From Enterobacter sp. JUb54 (GTDB taxonomy: Bacteria > Pseudomonadota > Gammaproteobacteria > Enterobacterales > Enterobacteriaceae): DNA of 64,000 bases. Numbering within the stretch: position 1 is the stretch's first letter; each line of letters opens with the position of its first letter. The position numbers were made by a program, and so were the translations under genes. Below, piece by piece: positions 43,878 to 54,347 of this stretch. The stretch covers positions 2,232,001 through 2,296,000 of the forward strand of contig NZ_CP060418.1 in assembly GCF_014298075.1 (NCBI RefSeq), given 5' to 3'. The notes under the pieces were generated by a model, which was given only the letters and a program-made list of their open reading frames with translations, was not told the DNA's origin and made no database searches.

Positions 43878-45824
43878 CTACTCGCGGGCCAGCGCATCCA
43901 CCGGATCAAGTCGCGCGGCATTGCGAGCCGGAAGCCAGCCAAACAGTACGCCGGTCAACGTCGAACATAAAAAGGCGGTGACCAGCGCCAGCGGCGAAAA
44001 ACCGATCTCCCAGCCGGGCAAAAACAGCTGCAGAATGAAGGCGATCATCAACGATAACGTCACGCCCAGCGCGCCGCCGACCAGGCAGACCAACACCGCT
44101 TCGATCAAAAACTGCTGCAGCACATCGCTGGCCCGCGCCCCGACCGCCATCCGAATACCAATTTCACGGGTCCGCTCGGTCACCGATACCAGCATGATGT
44201 TCATGACTCCGATACCGCCCACCACCAGCGCAATCACCGCCACCAGGGTCAGAAACAGCTGTAATGTATGTGTGGTCCGCTCCGCCGTTTTCAAGATGCT
44301 GTCCATATTCCAGGTAAAAACATCTTTTTTGCCGTGACGGAGCTCCAGCAGACGCAGCAGCTGCTGTTCGGCGGTCGCACTGTCATAGCCTTCACGTACG
44401 CGCACGGTAATGGAGTTCAGCCACGATTGTCCCATCACTCTGCCGGCCATGGTGGAGTACGGCAGCCACACCCGCAGAATTTTACTGCTGCCAAACATCG
44501 ACTGCTTCTCATCCGCTACACCAACGATGGTGGCTGGCATATTGCCCACCAGAATGATTTCGCCGACGACACGTGCTTTATGCGGGAACAACTGACGACG
44601 GGTGTTGCTATCCAGCACCACCACCTGCGCCCGGCTGTTAAGCTGCAGCTCGTTGAAGGTGTTGCCTTCGCTGAAGGTCATGCCGTAAACGTTAAAATAC
44701 TGTGGCCCTACCCCTTCCGCGCTGGCGGCAACGTCAACGTTGTCGGCACGCAGGCGCAGGCTTTTTGACACCGCCGGCGTCGCAGAGCTCACCCAGGGCT
44801 GCTTTTGAATTGCCAGCAGGTCGTCATACTTCAGCGCCTGCTGGTAGCGAGGGTCGTCATCGCCGAAATCTTTGCCGGGATAGACATCAATGGTGTTGGT
44901 GCCAATGGCGCGAATATCGGCCAGCACCATCTGCTTCGCCGCATCCCCGACCACCACAATCGACACCACAGACGCGATACCGATGATAATGCCGAGCATG
45001 GTCAGCAGCGTGCGCATTTTGTTCGCCGCCATCGCCCGCCAGGCCATCACCAGCGCCTCACGAAATCCGCTGGTGAACTGGCGCCACGGAGAAGGCTCCG
45101 CCCGCTTCGCCTGACGCAGCACGCCGCCGCCGGTTGTTTCCTTCGCAGGCGGGTTACGCACAATTTCGCCATCGTGGATCTCGATGATCCGTTCAGCCTG
45201 CGCCGCGACTAACGGATCGTGGGTGACGATGATCACCGTATGTCCCTGGGATTTCAGCTGATGGAGGATCGCCATCACCTCTTCCCCCGAGCGGCTGTCC
45301 AGCGCGCCGGTGGGTTCATCGGCCAGAATCACCTCGCCGCCGTTCATGAGCGCCCGGGCAATACTGACGCGCTGCTGCTGGCCGCCGGAGAGCTGCGAAG
45401 GCTGATACTCCGCCCGATCGCCAAGGCCCAGCCGCACCAGCAGCTCGCGCGCCCGCTCCAGACGCGCCCGCCGTTCCGTACCGGCGTAAACCGCCGGAAC
45501 TTCAACGTTCTGTGCCGCCGTCAGGTGCGACAGCAGATGGTAACGCTGGAAGATAAAACCAAAATGCTCCCGACGCAGCCGGGCCAGTTCGTCACCGCTC
45601 AGCAACGCAACGTCCGTCCCGGCCACGCGATAGGTGCCGCTGGTCGGTTTATCGAGGCAGCCGAGGATATTCATTAAGGTCGATTTACCCGAGCCGGAGG
45701 CCCCGACGATGGCGACCATTTCACCGGCGGCAATGTTCAGCGTGACGCCTTTCAACACCTCCACGCTGCCGTCACCGGAAAGGTAGCTGCGACGGATATC
45801 ACGCAGTTCCAGCAATGCCGTCAT
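43878..45824 (-). CDS. macB: Macrolide export ATP-binding/permease protein MacB
   Basis: MacB is the inner-membrane ABC component of the MacAB-TolC efflux system for macrolides, enterotoxin and some lipidic substrates. The 648 residues have an N-terminal ATPase domain (Walker [15 protein letters not shown] near 42, signature [15 protein letters not shown], Walker [12 protein letters not shown]). One membrane helix at about residue 275, a large periplasmic domain and three C-terminal helices follow. It overlaps macA by 4 bp (ATGA), so the two are translationally coupled. Confidence 0.98.
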   Translation of the reverse strand: MTALLELRDIRRSYLSGDGSVEVLKGVTLNIAAGEMVAIVGASGSGKSTLMNILGCLDKPTSGTYRVAGTDVALLSGDELARLRREHFGFIFQRYHLLSHLTAAQNVEVPAVYAGTERRARLERARELLVRLGLGDRAEYQPSQLSGGQQQRVSIARALMNGGEVILADEPTGALDSRSGEEVMAILHQLKSQGHTVIIVTHDPLVAAQAERIIEIHDGEIVRNPPAKETTGGGVLRQAKRAEPSPWRQFTSGFREALVMAWRAMAANKMRTLLTMLGIIIGIASVVSIVVVGDAAKQMVLADIRAIGTNTIDVYPGKDFGDDDPRYQQALKYDDLLAIQKQPWVSSATPAVSKSLRLRADNVDVAASAEGVGPQYFNVYGMTFSEGNTFNELQLNSRAQVVVLDSNTRRQLFPHKARVVGEIILVGNMPATIVGVADEKQSMFGSSKILRVWLPYSTMAGRVMGQSWLNSITVRVREGYDSATAEQQLLRLLELRHGKKDVFTWNMDSILKTAERTTHTLQLFLTLVAVIALVVGGIGVMNIMLVSVTERTREIGIRMAVGARASDVLQQFLIEAVLVCLVGGALGVTLSLMIAFILQLFLPGWEIGFSPLALVTAFLCSTLTGVLFGWLPARNAARLDPVDALARE

Positions 45825-46936
45825 TTTGCGGTCCCGGCATGGCTTTCGCCGGTGATCACTTCATCACCCTCATCCAGCCCTTTCACCACCGCAACATCGG
45901 TATCGTTGCGCGCGCCAATCGTCACTTCACGCTCTTTGACCTCGCCGGTACGCAGCAGACGCACGTTGTACCGGTTATCGCCGACGGCATCGCCCAGCGC
46001 GCTAAGCGGGATGGTGATGACATTTTTCACTTCCGCCATCTGGATATGCACCTGAGCCGTCATCTCCAGACGCAGAATGCCCTGCGGGTTCGGCACTTCA
46101 AAGCGGGCGTAGTAAAAAATAGCGTCATTGACCTTTTCCGGGGTCGGCAGGATATCTTTCAGGCGTCCTTCATAACGGGTCAGCGGATCGCCAAGCACCG
46201 TAAACCACGCTTTCTGCCCGGGACGAAGGTGAATCACATCGGCTTCAGAGACCTGGGCTTTCACCAGCATGGTACTGAGGTCAGCCAGCGTCAGGATGTT
46301 CGGCGCCTGCTGCGCAGCGATCACCGTTTGCCCTTGCAGGGTGGTAATTTGCGTCACTTCGCCGGACATCGGCGCCAGGATGCGCGTGTAGTCGAGGTTG
46401 GTTTTTGCGGTATCTAAGGTTGCCTGATTGCGCTTAATCTGCGCCTCGATGGTGCCGATTTGCGCCTCTTTCACCGCCAAATCCGTGGCCGCGGTATCGA
46501 GCTCCTGGCGTGATACCAGTTGACGCTGGGCCAGCTGCTGCTGACGCGCTAAGGTGACCGCCGCCAGTTTGCGCTCTGCGCGCGCCTGATTGAGCTGGGC
46601 GCGAAGCTCCATCAGCGTGGCGTCGACTTCTTTAATTTGGTTTTCTGCCTGCTCGGGATCAATCACCCCCAGCAGCTGATCTTTCTGGACTTTGTCGCCG
46701 ATATTCACCCGCAGCGTTTTCAACTGCCCGCTCACCTGTGCCCCGACATCGACCTTACGCAGGGCGTCCAGCTTACCGGTCGCCAGCACGCTCTGCTGTA
46801 AATCCCCCTGGCGCACCACCAGCGTCTGATACTGCGGTAACGGCGCATTCAGTATCCGCCATCCCCAAACGGCCACGGCCAGTACGACGACGGCCAGCAG
46901 CCACCAGAGTTTCCTGCGCTTTCCATTAAGCTTCAT
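45821..46936 (-). CDS. macA: Macrolide efflux adaptor MacA
   Basis: MacA is the periplasmic membrane-fusion protein linking MacB to TolC. It has 371 residues: a single N-terminal membrane anchor ([17 protein letters not shown]), lipoyl-like half-motifs, a coiled-coil hairpin (about residues 95-165, rich in Q, A, E and L) and a C-terminal beta-barrel domain. It is the first gene of macAB. E. coli ybjX, which lies beside macA there, is absent. Confidence 0.97.
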   Translation of the reverse strand: MKLNGKRRKLWWLLAVVVLAVAVWGWRILNAPLPQYQTLVVRQGDLQQSVLATGKLDALRKVDVGAQVSGQLKTLRVNIGDKVQKDQLLGVIDPEQAENQIKEVDATLMELRAQLNQARAERKLAAVTLARQQQLAQRQLVSRQELDTAATDLAVKEAQIGTIEAQIKRNQATLDTAKTNLDYTRILAPMSGEVTQITTLQGQTVIAAQQAPNILTLADLSTMLVKAQVSEADVIHLRPGQKAWFTVLGDPLTRYEGRLKDILPTPEKVNDAIFYYARFEVPNPQGILRLEMTAQVHIQMAEVKNVITIPLSALGDAVGDNRYNVRLLRTGEVKEREVTIGARNDTDVAVVKGLDEGDEVITGESHAGTAK

Positions 46937-47065
46937 AACTATTCCTGATGTATTTACCCGCAGAGCAAGATGCCAATTCTATCCGCAGCGCGCGCAAACA
47001 TAACGCGGAATTTGGCTAAAGCGGATAATTCCGTGCGTTAGCGCCAGGCCTAATGGGCCAGGCGC

Positions 47066-48724
47066 TTAGTCGGCGCGACCCCGCGCCAGCCACAGCACAC
47101 GGGAAAACATTTTTTTCAACAGCGTAGGCACCGACTCGATGCCGCGACGCCCGGCTTCCATTGCCACTTCAATCGCCAGATCCGGTTTCGACGAGCGATG
47201 AATCGCTTTGGTGATCACTCGGCGCATGTTCATCGGCACGTTCGGCGGCAGTTGCGCTACCCGATGATAAACATCGTTAAAGCCCTGGCGGTACATAAAG
47301 TGTTCCATATCCAGCGCCGGCAGCACGGTCAGATGGTCGCGTTCCAGATCGCGATCGTCGTTGAGCAGGCTGCGCACCGTGGCGGCATATTTTTTCCCAG
47401 CTTCGTCGCCATCGACCAGCACGTGCCACTGAATGCCCATCCGGCGGGCAAACTTAATCAGCGGCTTGAGGCCCGACTGGGCAAACTCAATGACCTTGAC
47501 CCCTTCGGCGTCGAAATGGTGCCCGCACTGCCGGGCCAGTTCGTTGATCACCCAGGTCTCGGTCTCCCCTTCCACCAGCAGCCAACAGCGGGCAAACAGC
47601 GATGAGGCGCGATTAAAGCGGATATGAAACGCAATGCGTCGGCTGTCTTCGGCGTTCATGCCACCCGGTCCGAGCCGCCAGGCCGAGACGCGCGAGGACT
47701 CGCGCACCAGTCGACAAACGTGCTCTACCGGCGTCAGCGACAGCAGTTCACCGGAATTGGTGGTGGTGACCTGCTGCAACGGCAGCAAATTCAGGAGATG
47801 CCAGGCCACCGACAGCATGATCGGATGCAGGCGGGTTTCCGGGTCTTCGATCAGCAATAAAGGGCGCGCATCGCGGTCAAGCCGTACCGTCCCTTTGGCC
47901 TGTAACAAGGTTGAAAACAGCCCCAGCAGAATCACCCGATGGCTGCGGCCGCCGGGTTTATCAATCATCCGGTTGATAATGTCCAGATAACGCCAGCTGC
48001 GTTGTTCATCATGGGAGTGCCGGCGCATCAGCCGGTGGCGGGACTGGGCGCTGCTCTGCTCGGCAAAGTAGTGTTCCAGTAGCTGCACCATGGCCGATAA
48101 CCCCTGGCGAATCTGGCTGTCGGTTAAGTTTTGCGGGTGATTCACCAGCTCGCGGGAGAGAAAGTCCAGCTGTCGGGCGGTTATCTCAATTTGCGGCGAA
48201 TGCGGCACGCTGTCGTTATGAATGCGGCGCATAAAACGCGCATCGCGCAGGCGCAACACCGGCATCAGCCGCACCAGATGCCGCACCATCTCATCGATAT
48301 CGTCCAGCTCCAGCGCTTCGCCTTTGCCGTTGATAAAGCTGCGCAGCGTCATCACGCTACCATCTTCCGTCAGCTCACCTTCCAGCCGATAGAAAATACG
48401 CTGGTAGCCATCTTCGCAGGGCACCCAGCAGTCGTTAAGCGGACGGAAACGGCGCACCCGGTGGTGGCCCGGTTCGTTCTCACGGAAGGTTAAAATAATA
48501 TGCAGATGGTGCTCACGTCCCTGCACATCACCCGGCGGGAACCAAAAATCATCGCGCACAAAATGGTACAGCTCGAATTCTGGCGACAACAGTAGCGTCA
48601 GCGCATCCAGCAGGCTGGATTTACCCCAGGCATTTTCGCCGATCAGAACGTTATTTTGCTCCAGCATCAACGATAACCGATTGATACCGCGAAAACCGAC
48701 GATCTCTACCCGCTCAAGATGCAT
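47066..48724 (-). CDS. ybjD: OLD-family ATPase/TOPRIM nuclease-like protein YbjD
   Basis: The 552-residue protein matches E. coli YbjD in length. The N-terminal SMC/RecF-like ATPase has Walker A GENAWGKSSLLDAL near residue 30 and a Walker B-like LLLIEDPETRLHP near 300. A TOPRIM domain follows, with LLVEGETETWVI near 390 and LVDGDEAGKKY near 440. The family includes the OLD nucleases of phage P2 and Gabija GajA, but the role of YbjD is unresolved. There is no adjacent UvrD-like helicase, so a Gabija-type system is not indicated. Confidence 0.95.
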   Translation of the reverse strand: MHLERVEIVGFRGINRLSLMLEQNNVLIGENAWGKSSLLDALTLLLSPEFELYHFVRDDFWFPPGDVQGREHHLHIILTFRENEPGHHRVRRFRPLNDCWVPCEDGYQRIFYRLEGELTEDGSVMTLRSFINGKGEALELDDIDEMVRHLVRLMPVLRLRDARFMRRIHNDSVPHSPQIEITARQLDFLSRELVNHPQNLTDSQIRQGLSAMVQLLEHYFAEQSSAQSRHRLMRRHSHDEQRSWRYLDIINRMIDKPGGRSHRVILLGLFSTLLQAKGTVRLDRDARPLLLIEDPETRLHPIMLSVAWHLLNLLPLQQVTTTNSGELLSLTPVEHVCRLVRESSRVSAWRLGPGGMNAEDSRRIAFHIRFNRASSLFARCWLLVEGETETWVINELARQCGHHFDAEGVKVIEFAQSGLKPLIKFARRMGIQWHVLVDGDEAGKKYAATVRSLLNDDRDLERDHLTVLPALDMEHFMYRQGFNDVYHRVAQLPPNVPMNMRRVITKAIHRSSKPDLAIEVAMEAGRRGIESVPTLLKKMFSRVLWLARGRAD

Positions 48725-49120
48725 ATCCCCTCCGCTCAGTAGCCACTTTCTCCTTCAGTTATCAGCAGTATAGCGACACATGCCTGAACATGACACTGTT
48801 CACCAGCATCGCGATGCGACGTAAAGTCCATAATAGGACCGGGATATGATTATTCACCATGCTATCCGCTTTAAAAATAATTCATGCTGTAAAGTGGTTA
48901 TCTTTATTATTTTTGTTCTACACTTTTCTTGAATGACCACTGGCAAAAGGATTACGATCACATTGCCCTAAATCAAATTATATTTAGTTATTTGGCTAGC
49001 CGCAGGATGACGATTGTTCATAGAATAGCGTCGCTTTATTTTTATCTTCATCCTTTGCGTCGATAAATAAAGATCGGCACGAAAATTCGTGCTCGTTTAC
49101 ATTATTTTTTTGAGGTGGTT
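48725..49120. promoter_or_regulatory. ybjD/aqpZ divergent intergenic region
   Basis: A 396-bp AT-rich spacer with no supported gene. It must carry the ybjD (leftward) and aqpZ (rightward) promoters; no strong sigma-70 pair was identified by eye. Confidence 0.55.
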
Positions 49121-49816
49121 ATGTTTAGAAAATTAGCAGCGGAATGCTTTGGGACATTCTGGCTTGTGTTTGGCGGTTGCGGTAGCGCCGTTCTCGCAGC
49201 AGCCTTCCCGGAACTGGGAATTGGTTTTGCCGGCGTCGCACTGGCCTTCGGTTTAACTGTATTAACCATGGCGTATGCTGTTGGTCATATTTCCGGCGGC
49301 CACTTCAACCCGGCGGTCACCTTAGGTCTGTGGGCCGGCGGTCGTTTCCCGGCGAAAGACGTGATTGGTTATATTATCGCTCAGGTGGTTGGCGGTATCA
49401 TTGCGGCAGCCGTCCTGTATGTCGTTGCCAGCGGTAAAGCCGGCTTTGATGTTGCTGCCAGCGGTTTCGCTTCGAACGGCTTCGGCGAGCACTCACCGGG
49501 CGGTTACTCCATGCTTTCCGCGATTGTTATCGAAATCGTCCTGACCTGCGGCTTCCTGCTGGTCATTCATGGCGCAACGGATAAAAACGCACCGGCTGGC
49601 TTCGCACCTATCGCGATTGGTCTGGCACTGACTCTAATCCACCTGATCAGCATTCCGGTCACCAACACCTCCGTTAACCCGGCACGTAGCACCGCGGTCG
49701 CTATTTTCCAGGGCGGTTGGGCGCTGCAGCAGCTGTGGCTGTTCTGGGTGATGCCAATCATCGGCGGTATTCTGGGTGGCGTACTGTATCGTACTCTGCT
49801 GGAAAAACGCGATTAA
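49121..49816 (+). CDS. aqpZ: Aquaporin Z
   Basis: AqpZ is the water channel of the cytoplasmic membrane. The 231 residues start [16 protein letters not shown] behind a strong GAGGTGG ribosome site; an upstream in-frame codon is rejected. Six helices and the two half-helix NPA motifs (HFNPAVT near 63 and SVNPARS near 186) are present. The selectivity-filter Arg (NPARS) and His (LTLIHLIS) mark it as a strict water channel rather than a glycerol facilitator. Confidence 0.98.
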   Translation: MFRKLAAECFGTFWLVFGGCGSAVLAAAFPELGIGFAGVALAFGLTVLTMAYAVGHISGGHFNPAVTLGLWAGGRFPAKDVIGYIIAQVVGGIIAAAVLYVVASGKAGFDVAASGFASNGFGEHSPGGYSMLSAIVIEIVLTCGFLLVIHGATDKNAPAGFAPIAIGLALTLIHLISIPVTNTSVNPARSTAVAIFQGGWALQQLWLFWVMPIIGGILGGVLYRTLLEKRD

Positions 49817-49839
49817 TCACCAGTTTGATTTCCTGAGAG

Positions 49840-49870
49840 GCCCGGCAATGCCGGGCTTTTCTTTTTTTTG
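49840..49870 (+). terminator. aqpZ terminator
   Basis: A 7-bp all-GC stem GCCCGGC / GCCGGGC with a 3-nt loop is followed by TTTTCTTTTTTTT. Confidence 0.93.
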
Positions 49871-49945
49871 ACGCATCTTTACTCGGTTCGGTGATTTGGG
49901 TAGTGTCAGTGGCGCTATTCTCACTCTGCAAGGACCAGACCGTTC

Positions 49946-50845
49946 ATGTTTTCGGGATTATTAATCATTCTTCTGCCGCTGGTTATCGGCTACCTTATTC
50001 CTCTGCGTCACCCCTCGGCACTGAAACTGATTACACGGTTGTTGAGCTGGATTGTTTACGTCATCCTCTTTTTCATGGGGATCAGCCTCGCCTTCCTCGA
50101 CAATTTATCCAGCAACCTGCTGTCGATACTCCATTATGCTGCGGTCAGCGTCGTGGTGATCCTGCTGTGCAATATTGCGGCGCTGCTGTGGCTGGAACAG
50201 AAAATGCCGTGGCGCCACCCGCACCGCCAGGGGAAATTACCGTCCCGGGTCGCAATGGCAATGGAATCCCTGCAACTGTGCGGCGTGGTGTTTATTGGTT
50301 TCCTCATTGGTCTGAGCGGTTTGTCATTTTTACAGCACGCTGTCGAGGCCAGCGAATATACGCTGATCTTCCTGCTGTTCCTGATTGGTATTCAGCTGCG
50401 AAATAATGGAATGACCCTGCGCCAGATAGTGCTTAACCGGCGCGGAATGATTGTGGCGGTGATGGTGGCGGCCAGCTCAATGATCGCAGGGGTCATTAAC
50501 GCCTTTATTCTCGACCTGCCGCTGAAGACCGGCCTGGCAATGGCCTCCGGCTTCGGCTGGTATTCACTCTCCGGGATCCTGTTAACCGAATCCTACGGCC
50601 CGGTGATCGGCAGCGCGGCTTTCTTTAACGACCTCGCCCGCGAACTGCTGGCTATTATGCTAATCCCCGGTCTGGTACGTCGCAGTCGCTCAACGGCATT
50701 AGGGCTGTGCGGTGCCACCTCAATGGACTTCACCCTGCCGGTACTGCAACGTTCCGCAGGCGTCGATATCGTCCCTGCCGCCATCGTTCACGGGTTTGTA
50801 CTAAGCCTGCTGGTGCCGGTGCTGATCGCCCTTTTCTCCGCCTGA
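49946..50845 (+). CDS. lysO: L-lysine exporter LysO
   Basis: LysO (formerly YbjE) exports L-lysine and its toxic analogue thialysine. The 299-residue protein starts MFSGLLIILLPLVIGYLIP and has about eight hydrophobic helices. The intramembrane acidic residues needed for transport are likely those in AFLDNLSSN and in MDFTLPVLQR. In E. coli it is regulated by ArgP, and no such site was searched for precisely here. Confidence 0.95.
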   Translation: MFSGLLIILLPLVIGYLIPLRHPSALKLITRLLSWIVYVILFFMGISLAFLDNLSSNLLSILHYAAVSVVVILLCNIAALLWLEQKMPWRHPHRQGKLPSRVAMAMESLQLCGVVFIGFLIGLSGLSFLQHAVEASEYTLIFLLFLIGIQLRNNGMTLRQIVLNRRGMIVAVMVAASSMIAGVINAFILDLPLKTGLAMASGFGWYSLSGILLTESYGPVIGSAAFFNDLARELLAIMLIPGLVRRSRSTALGLCGATSMDFTLPVLQRSAGVDIVPAAIVHGFVLSLLVPVLIALFSA

Positions 50846-50945
50846 TCTCGTATTGCTCGCGGCTGACCACGCCTGTTATCCCCTGGATAGACGGCGTGGT
50901 TTTCAGACCACCGCGATGACTTTCCGCCGCCAGACCCCGGCAAAT

Positions 50946-51041
50946 TTGCGTTAAATCAATCTCCCTTTAAATTGCATTAGAAATACCTTTTATCCCTTCG
51001 GTGACAGGCATAACCTTAAACATGTATCTAAAATATAACTT
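50946..51041 (+). promoter_or_regulatory. hcp control region with FNR-like and NsrR-like sites
   Basis: TTGCGttaaATCAA (50946-50959) matches 8 of 10 FNR positions. AACATGTATCT-A-AAATATAACTT (51019-51041) is an 11-1-11 inverted repeat close to the NsrR operator consensus. The NsrR site ends 14 bp before the hcp ATG. Both regulators control hcp-hcr in E. coli: FNR activates anaerobically and NsrR represses until nitric oxide appears. Confidence 0.65.
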
Positions 51042-51055
51042 TAAAAGGTGTGACC

Positions 51056-52708
51056 ATGTTTTGTGTGCAATGTGAACAAACCATCCGTACTCCGGCAGGG
51101 AACGGCTGCTCTTACGCGCAGGGTATGTGCGGAAAAACAGCAGAAACCTCCGATCTCCAGGATCTGCTGATTGCCTCTTTGCAAGGCCTGTCCGCATGGG
51201 CGTTGAAGGCGCGTGAATATGGCATCATCGATCATGATATTGATAACTTTGCCCCACGGGCATTTTTCTCCACCCTGACCAACGTCAACTTCGATTCCCC
51301 GCGAATCATTGGCTATGCGCGCGAAGCTATCGCCATGCGTGACGCGCTCAAGGCGCAGTGCCAGCAGATTGCGCCCGGTGCCAGCGTCGACAACCCGATG
51401 GCCGATCTGCAGTTGGTCAGCGACGACCTCGGCGACCTGCAGCGTCAGGCGGCGGAATTTACCCCGAACAAAGACAAAGCGGCGATTGGCGAGAACATTC
51501 TCGGCCTGCGCCTGCTGTGCCTGTACGGCCTGAAAGGCGCGGCAGCCTATATGGAACACGCCCACGTGCTCGGCCAGTATGACAACGACATCTACGCTCA
51601 GTACCACAAAATCATGGCATGGCTCGGCACCTGGCCTGCCGATCTGGAGGCGCTGCTGGCGTGTTCGATGGAAATCGGCCAGATGAACTTCAAAGTGATG
51701 AGCATTCTGGATGCCGGTGAAACCACCAAATACGGCCACCCGACCCCGACTCAGGTCAACGTGAAAGCGACGGAAGGTAAGTGCATCCTGATCTCCGGCC
51801 ATGACCTGAAAGATCTGTACAACCTACTGGAACAGACCGAAGGCACCGGCGTTAACGTCTACACCCACGGCGAGATGCTGCCGGCTCACGGTTACCCGGA
51901 ACTGCGCAAATTCAAACATCTGATCGGTAACTACGGCAGCGGCTGGCAGAACCAGCAGGTGGAGTTCGCCCGCTTCCCTGGACCTATCGTGATGACCTCC
52001 AACTGCATCATCGACCCTACCGTAGGGGCATACGATGACCGTATCTGGACCCGCAGCATCGTCGGCTGGCCGGGCGTGAGCCACCTTGAAGGCGACGACT
52101 TCGCACCGGTTATCACTCAGGCACAGCAGATGGCAGGCTTCCCGTACAGCGAAATTCCGCACCTGATTACCGTCGGCTTTGGCCGTCAGACGTTGCTCGG
52201 TGCAGCAGACACGCTGATTGACCTGGTGAGCCGCGAAAAACTGCGTCACATCTTCCTGGTCGGCGGCTGCGACGGCGCGCGCGGCGAACGTAACTACTTT
52301 ACCGATTTCGCCACCAGCGTCCCTGACGACTGCCTGATCCTGACCCTGGCCTGCGGTAAATACCGCTTCAATAAACTGGATTTCGGCGATATCGAAGGGC
52401 TGCCGCGTCTGGTGGATGCCGGTCAGTGCAACGACGCCTACTCGGCGATTATTCTGGCGGTCACCCTGGCCGAAAAACTGGGCTGCGGCGTCAACGACCT
52501 GCCGCTGTCGCTGGTGCTCTCCTGGTTTGAGCAGAAAGCCATTGTCATCCTGCTGACCCTGCTGTCTCTGGGCGTGAAGAATATCGTCACCGGGCCAACC
52601 GCGCCGGGCTTCTTCACCCCGGACCTGCTGGCCATTCTCAATGAGAAATTTGGTCTGCGTTCGGTCACCACCGTCGAACAAGATATGCAGCAGTTGCTGA
52701 GCGCGTAA
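51056..52708 (+). CDS. hcp: Hydroxylamine reductase / hybrid-cluster protein
   Basis: Hcp is an iron-sulfur protein with a hybrid [4Fe-2S-2O] cluster, proposed as a high-affinity nitric oxide reductase and protein S-nitrosylase under anaerobiosis. The 550 residues begin [18 protein letters not shown], carrying the N-terminal cluster cysteines. Hybrid-cluster ligands are in the H/E/C-rich segments ([26 protein letters not shown]) in the second half. The GTG six bases upstream is rejected. hcr follows 11 bp downstream. Confidence 0.98.
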   Translation: MFCVQCEQTIRTPAGNGCSYAQGMCGKTAETSDLQDLLIASLQGLSAWALKAREYGIIDHDIDNFAPRAFFSTLTNVNFDSPRIIGYAREAIAMRDALKAQCQQIAPGASVDNPMADLQLVSDDLGDLQRQAAEFTPNKDKAAIGENILGLRLLCLYGLKGAAAYMEHAHVLGQYDNDIYAQYHKIMAWLGTWPADLEALLACSMEIGQMNFKVMSILDAGETTKYGHPTPTQVNVKATEGKCILISGHDLKDLYNLLEQTEGTGVNVYTHGEMLPAHGYPELRKFKHLIGNYGSGWQNQQVEFARFPGPIVMTSNCIIDPTVGAYDDRIWTRSIVGWPGVSHLEGDDFAPVITQAQQMAGFPYSEIPHLITVGFGRQTLLGAADTLIDLVSREKLRHIFLVGGCDGARGERNYFTDFATSVPDDCLILTLACGKYRFNKLDFGDIEGLPRLVDAGQCNDAYSAIILAVTLAEKLGCGVNDLPLSLVLSWFEQKAIVILLTLLSLGVKNIVTGPTAPGFFTPDLLAILNEKFGLRSVTTVEQDMQQLLSA

Positions 52709-52719
52709 GGAGTTAAGCC

Positions 52720-53688
52720 ATGACCATGCCAACCCATCAATGCCCGTGGCGGATGCAGGTTCATCATATCCAGCAGGAGACGCCGGATGTGTGGACCCTC
52801 TCGCTGCTGTGCCACGACTACTATCCGTATCGTGCCGGGCAGTACGCTCTGGTCAGCGTGCGCCAGTCGGCGGACACCCTGCGCGCCTACACCCTCTCTT
52901 CAACGCCGGGGGTGAGCGAATATATTACGCTGACCGTTCGCCGTATTGATGACGGTACCGGCTCACAGTGGCTGACCCGCGACCTGAAGCGCGGCGACTA
53001 CCTCTGGCTGTCCGATGCGATGGGTGATTTTACCTGTGATGATAAAGCGGATGACAAGTTCCTGATGCTGGCGGCCGGCTGTGGCGTAACGCCGATCATG
53101 TCAATGCGTCGCTGGCTGGCAGCCTATCGCCCGCAGGCCGATGTACAGGTGATTTATAATGTCCGCTCGCCGCAGGATGTGATTTTTGCCGACGAATGGC
53201 GTCAGTATCCGCTGACGCTGGTGGCGGAAAACAACGCCCCCCACGGTTTTGTCGCCGGTCGCCTGACGACGGAGTTACTGCAAAGCGTGCCGGATCTCGC
53301 TTCACGTACCGTGATGACCTGCGGACCGGCGCCTTACATGGAGTGGGTTGAGCGGGAAGTGAAAGCGCTGGGCGTAACGCGGTTTTATAAAGAGAAGTTC
53401 TTTACGCCGGTAGCGGAAGCGGCCAGCGAAGGGCTGACGTTTACGAAGCTCCAGCCGGCGATGTCGTTTTATGCACCGGTTGGCACCACGCTGCTGGAAG
53501 CAATGGAAAGCAACCGCGTCCCGGTTGTCGCCGCCTGCCGCGCGGGCGTTTGCGGCTGCTGCAAAACCAAAGTGGTCTCCGGGGATTACACGGTCAACAG
53601 CACCATGACGCTCAGCGACGCGGAAATCGCCGAAGGCTACGTGCTGGCGTGCTCCTGCCACCCGCAGGGTGACCTGGTCCTGGCGTAA
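52720..53688 (+). CDS. hcr: NADH oxidoreductase Hcr
   Basis: Hcr passes electrons from NADH to Hcp. It has 322 residues. The FAD-binding domain has RAYTLSSTPG near residue 45, the NAD domain AAGCGVTPIMSM near 110 and the C-terminal plant-type [2Fe-2S] motif CRAGVCGCCKTKVVSG near 280. It forms an operon with hcp behind an AAGGAG ribosome site. Confidence 0.98.
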   Translation: MTMPTHQCPWRMQVHHIQQETPDVWTLSLLCHDYYPYRAGQYALVSVRQSADTLRAYTLSSTPGVSEYITLTVRRIDDGTGSQWLTRDLKRGDYLWLSDAMGDFTCDDKADDKFLMLAAGCGVTPIMSMRRWLAAYRPQADVQVIYNVRSPQDVIFADEWRQYPLTLVAENNAPHGFVAGRLTTELLQSVPDLASRTVMTCGPAPYMEWVEREVKALGVTRFYKEKFFTPVAEAASEGLTFTKLQPAMSFYAPVGTTLLEAMESNRVPVVAACRAGVCGCCKTKVVSGDYTVNSTMTLSDAEIAEGYVLACSCHPQGDLVLA

Positions 53689-53699
53689 TCCTGTGTTCT

Positions 53700-53733
53700 T
53701 ATCCGGCCTGTGCCCGCCGCGGCAGGCCGGATA
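53700..53733. repeat. REP-like palindrome between hcr and the doxX-type gene
   Basis: An 11-bp perfect inverted repeat TATCCGGCCTG / CAGGCCGGATA with a GC-rich 12-nt loop, the form of a repetitive extragenic palindromic (PU/REP) unit. It lies between convergent genes, where REP elements stabilise mRNA ends or aid termination. Confidence 0.75.
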
Positions 53734-53760
53734 TGTTGTTTACATCACATCTGGCGATTT

Positions 53761-54195
53761 TTAGCGCCAGACCGAATTTCCCGCCAGCGAATAGCGCCCC
53801 GCCCCAAGACAGGCAATCGCCAGTGCACCAATAAAGAAATAGACCAGGCTCTCAATCGCCCAGGCCCCTACCGCATCCAGCATAAAGGTTTTGCCGGTTC
53901 CCACCATCAGCCATGCCACCACCATGGTAAAGGCCAGCACCAGCGCCGCCGGACGCGTCAGGATCCCAAGGATCAGCAGGCACGGCACCACCACTTCTCC
54001 CACCAGCACGCCGTACGCAATAAATCCCGGTAATCCTTTGGCGACCAGCATCGCGCTGATCCCGCCCACGCCATCAAACAGCTTATGCAACCCGTGAAAA
54101 AGCATCAGTCCGCCGACGGCAAGTCGTAACAAGAGTTTGCCGGCATCCTCATGCGATAGCATTTTATTAACAGTATTTAACAGTGATTTAACCAT
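53761..54195 (-). CDS. DoxX-family membrane protein
   Basis: The 144-residue protein starts [13 protein letters not shown] behind AGGAA; a longer frame lacks a ribosome site. Four hydrophobic helices and the DoxX-family pattern ([63 protein letters not shown]) are visible. DoxX proteins are small quinone- or thiol-related membrane proteins of mostly unknown role. It is absent between hcr and poxB in E. coli. Opposed to both neighbours, it sits next to redox and nitrosative-stress genes, so an envelope-redox role is possible but unproven. Confidence 0.8.
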   Translation of the reverse strand: MVKSLLNTVNKMLSHEDAGKLLLRLAVGGLMLFHGLHKLFDGVGGISAMLVAKGLPGFIAYGVLVGEVVVPCLLILGILTRPAALVLAFTMVVAWLMVGTGKTFMLDAVGAWAIESLVYFFIGALAIACLGAGRYSLAGNSVWR

Positions 54196-54347
54196 TTGAA
54201 ATGATTCCTGTTTACCCTTTTTCGTGTTCACAGAGTATGCGGAATTTGTGCGGAATAACACCAGCGGAAAATGAGGGGGATCAGGGCGCAGAACGGTCAG
54301 TTTCATCTAAGCTTGTAAGCGTTATCACAAAAAGGAGATGGAGAACC

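Noticed and set aside
47066-48724. ybjD as a Gabija-type phage-defence nuclease
   Set aside because: The OLD-like ATPase/TOPRIM layout is shared, but no GajB-like helicase gene is adjacent and the gene is a conserved core locus.
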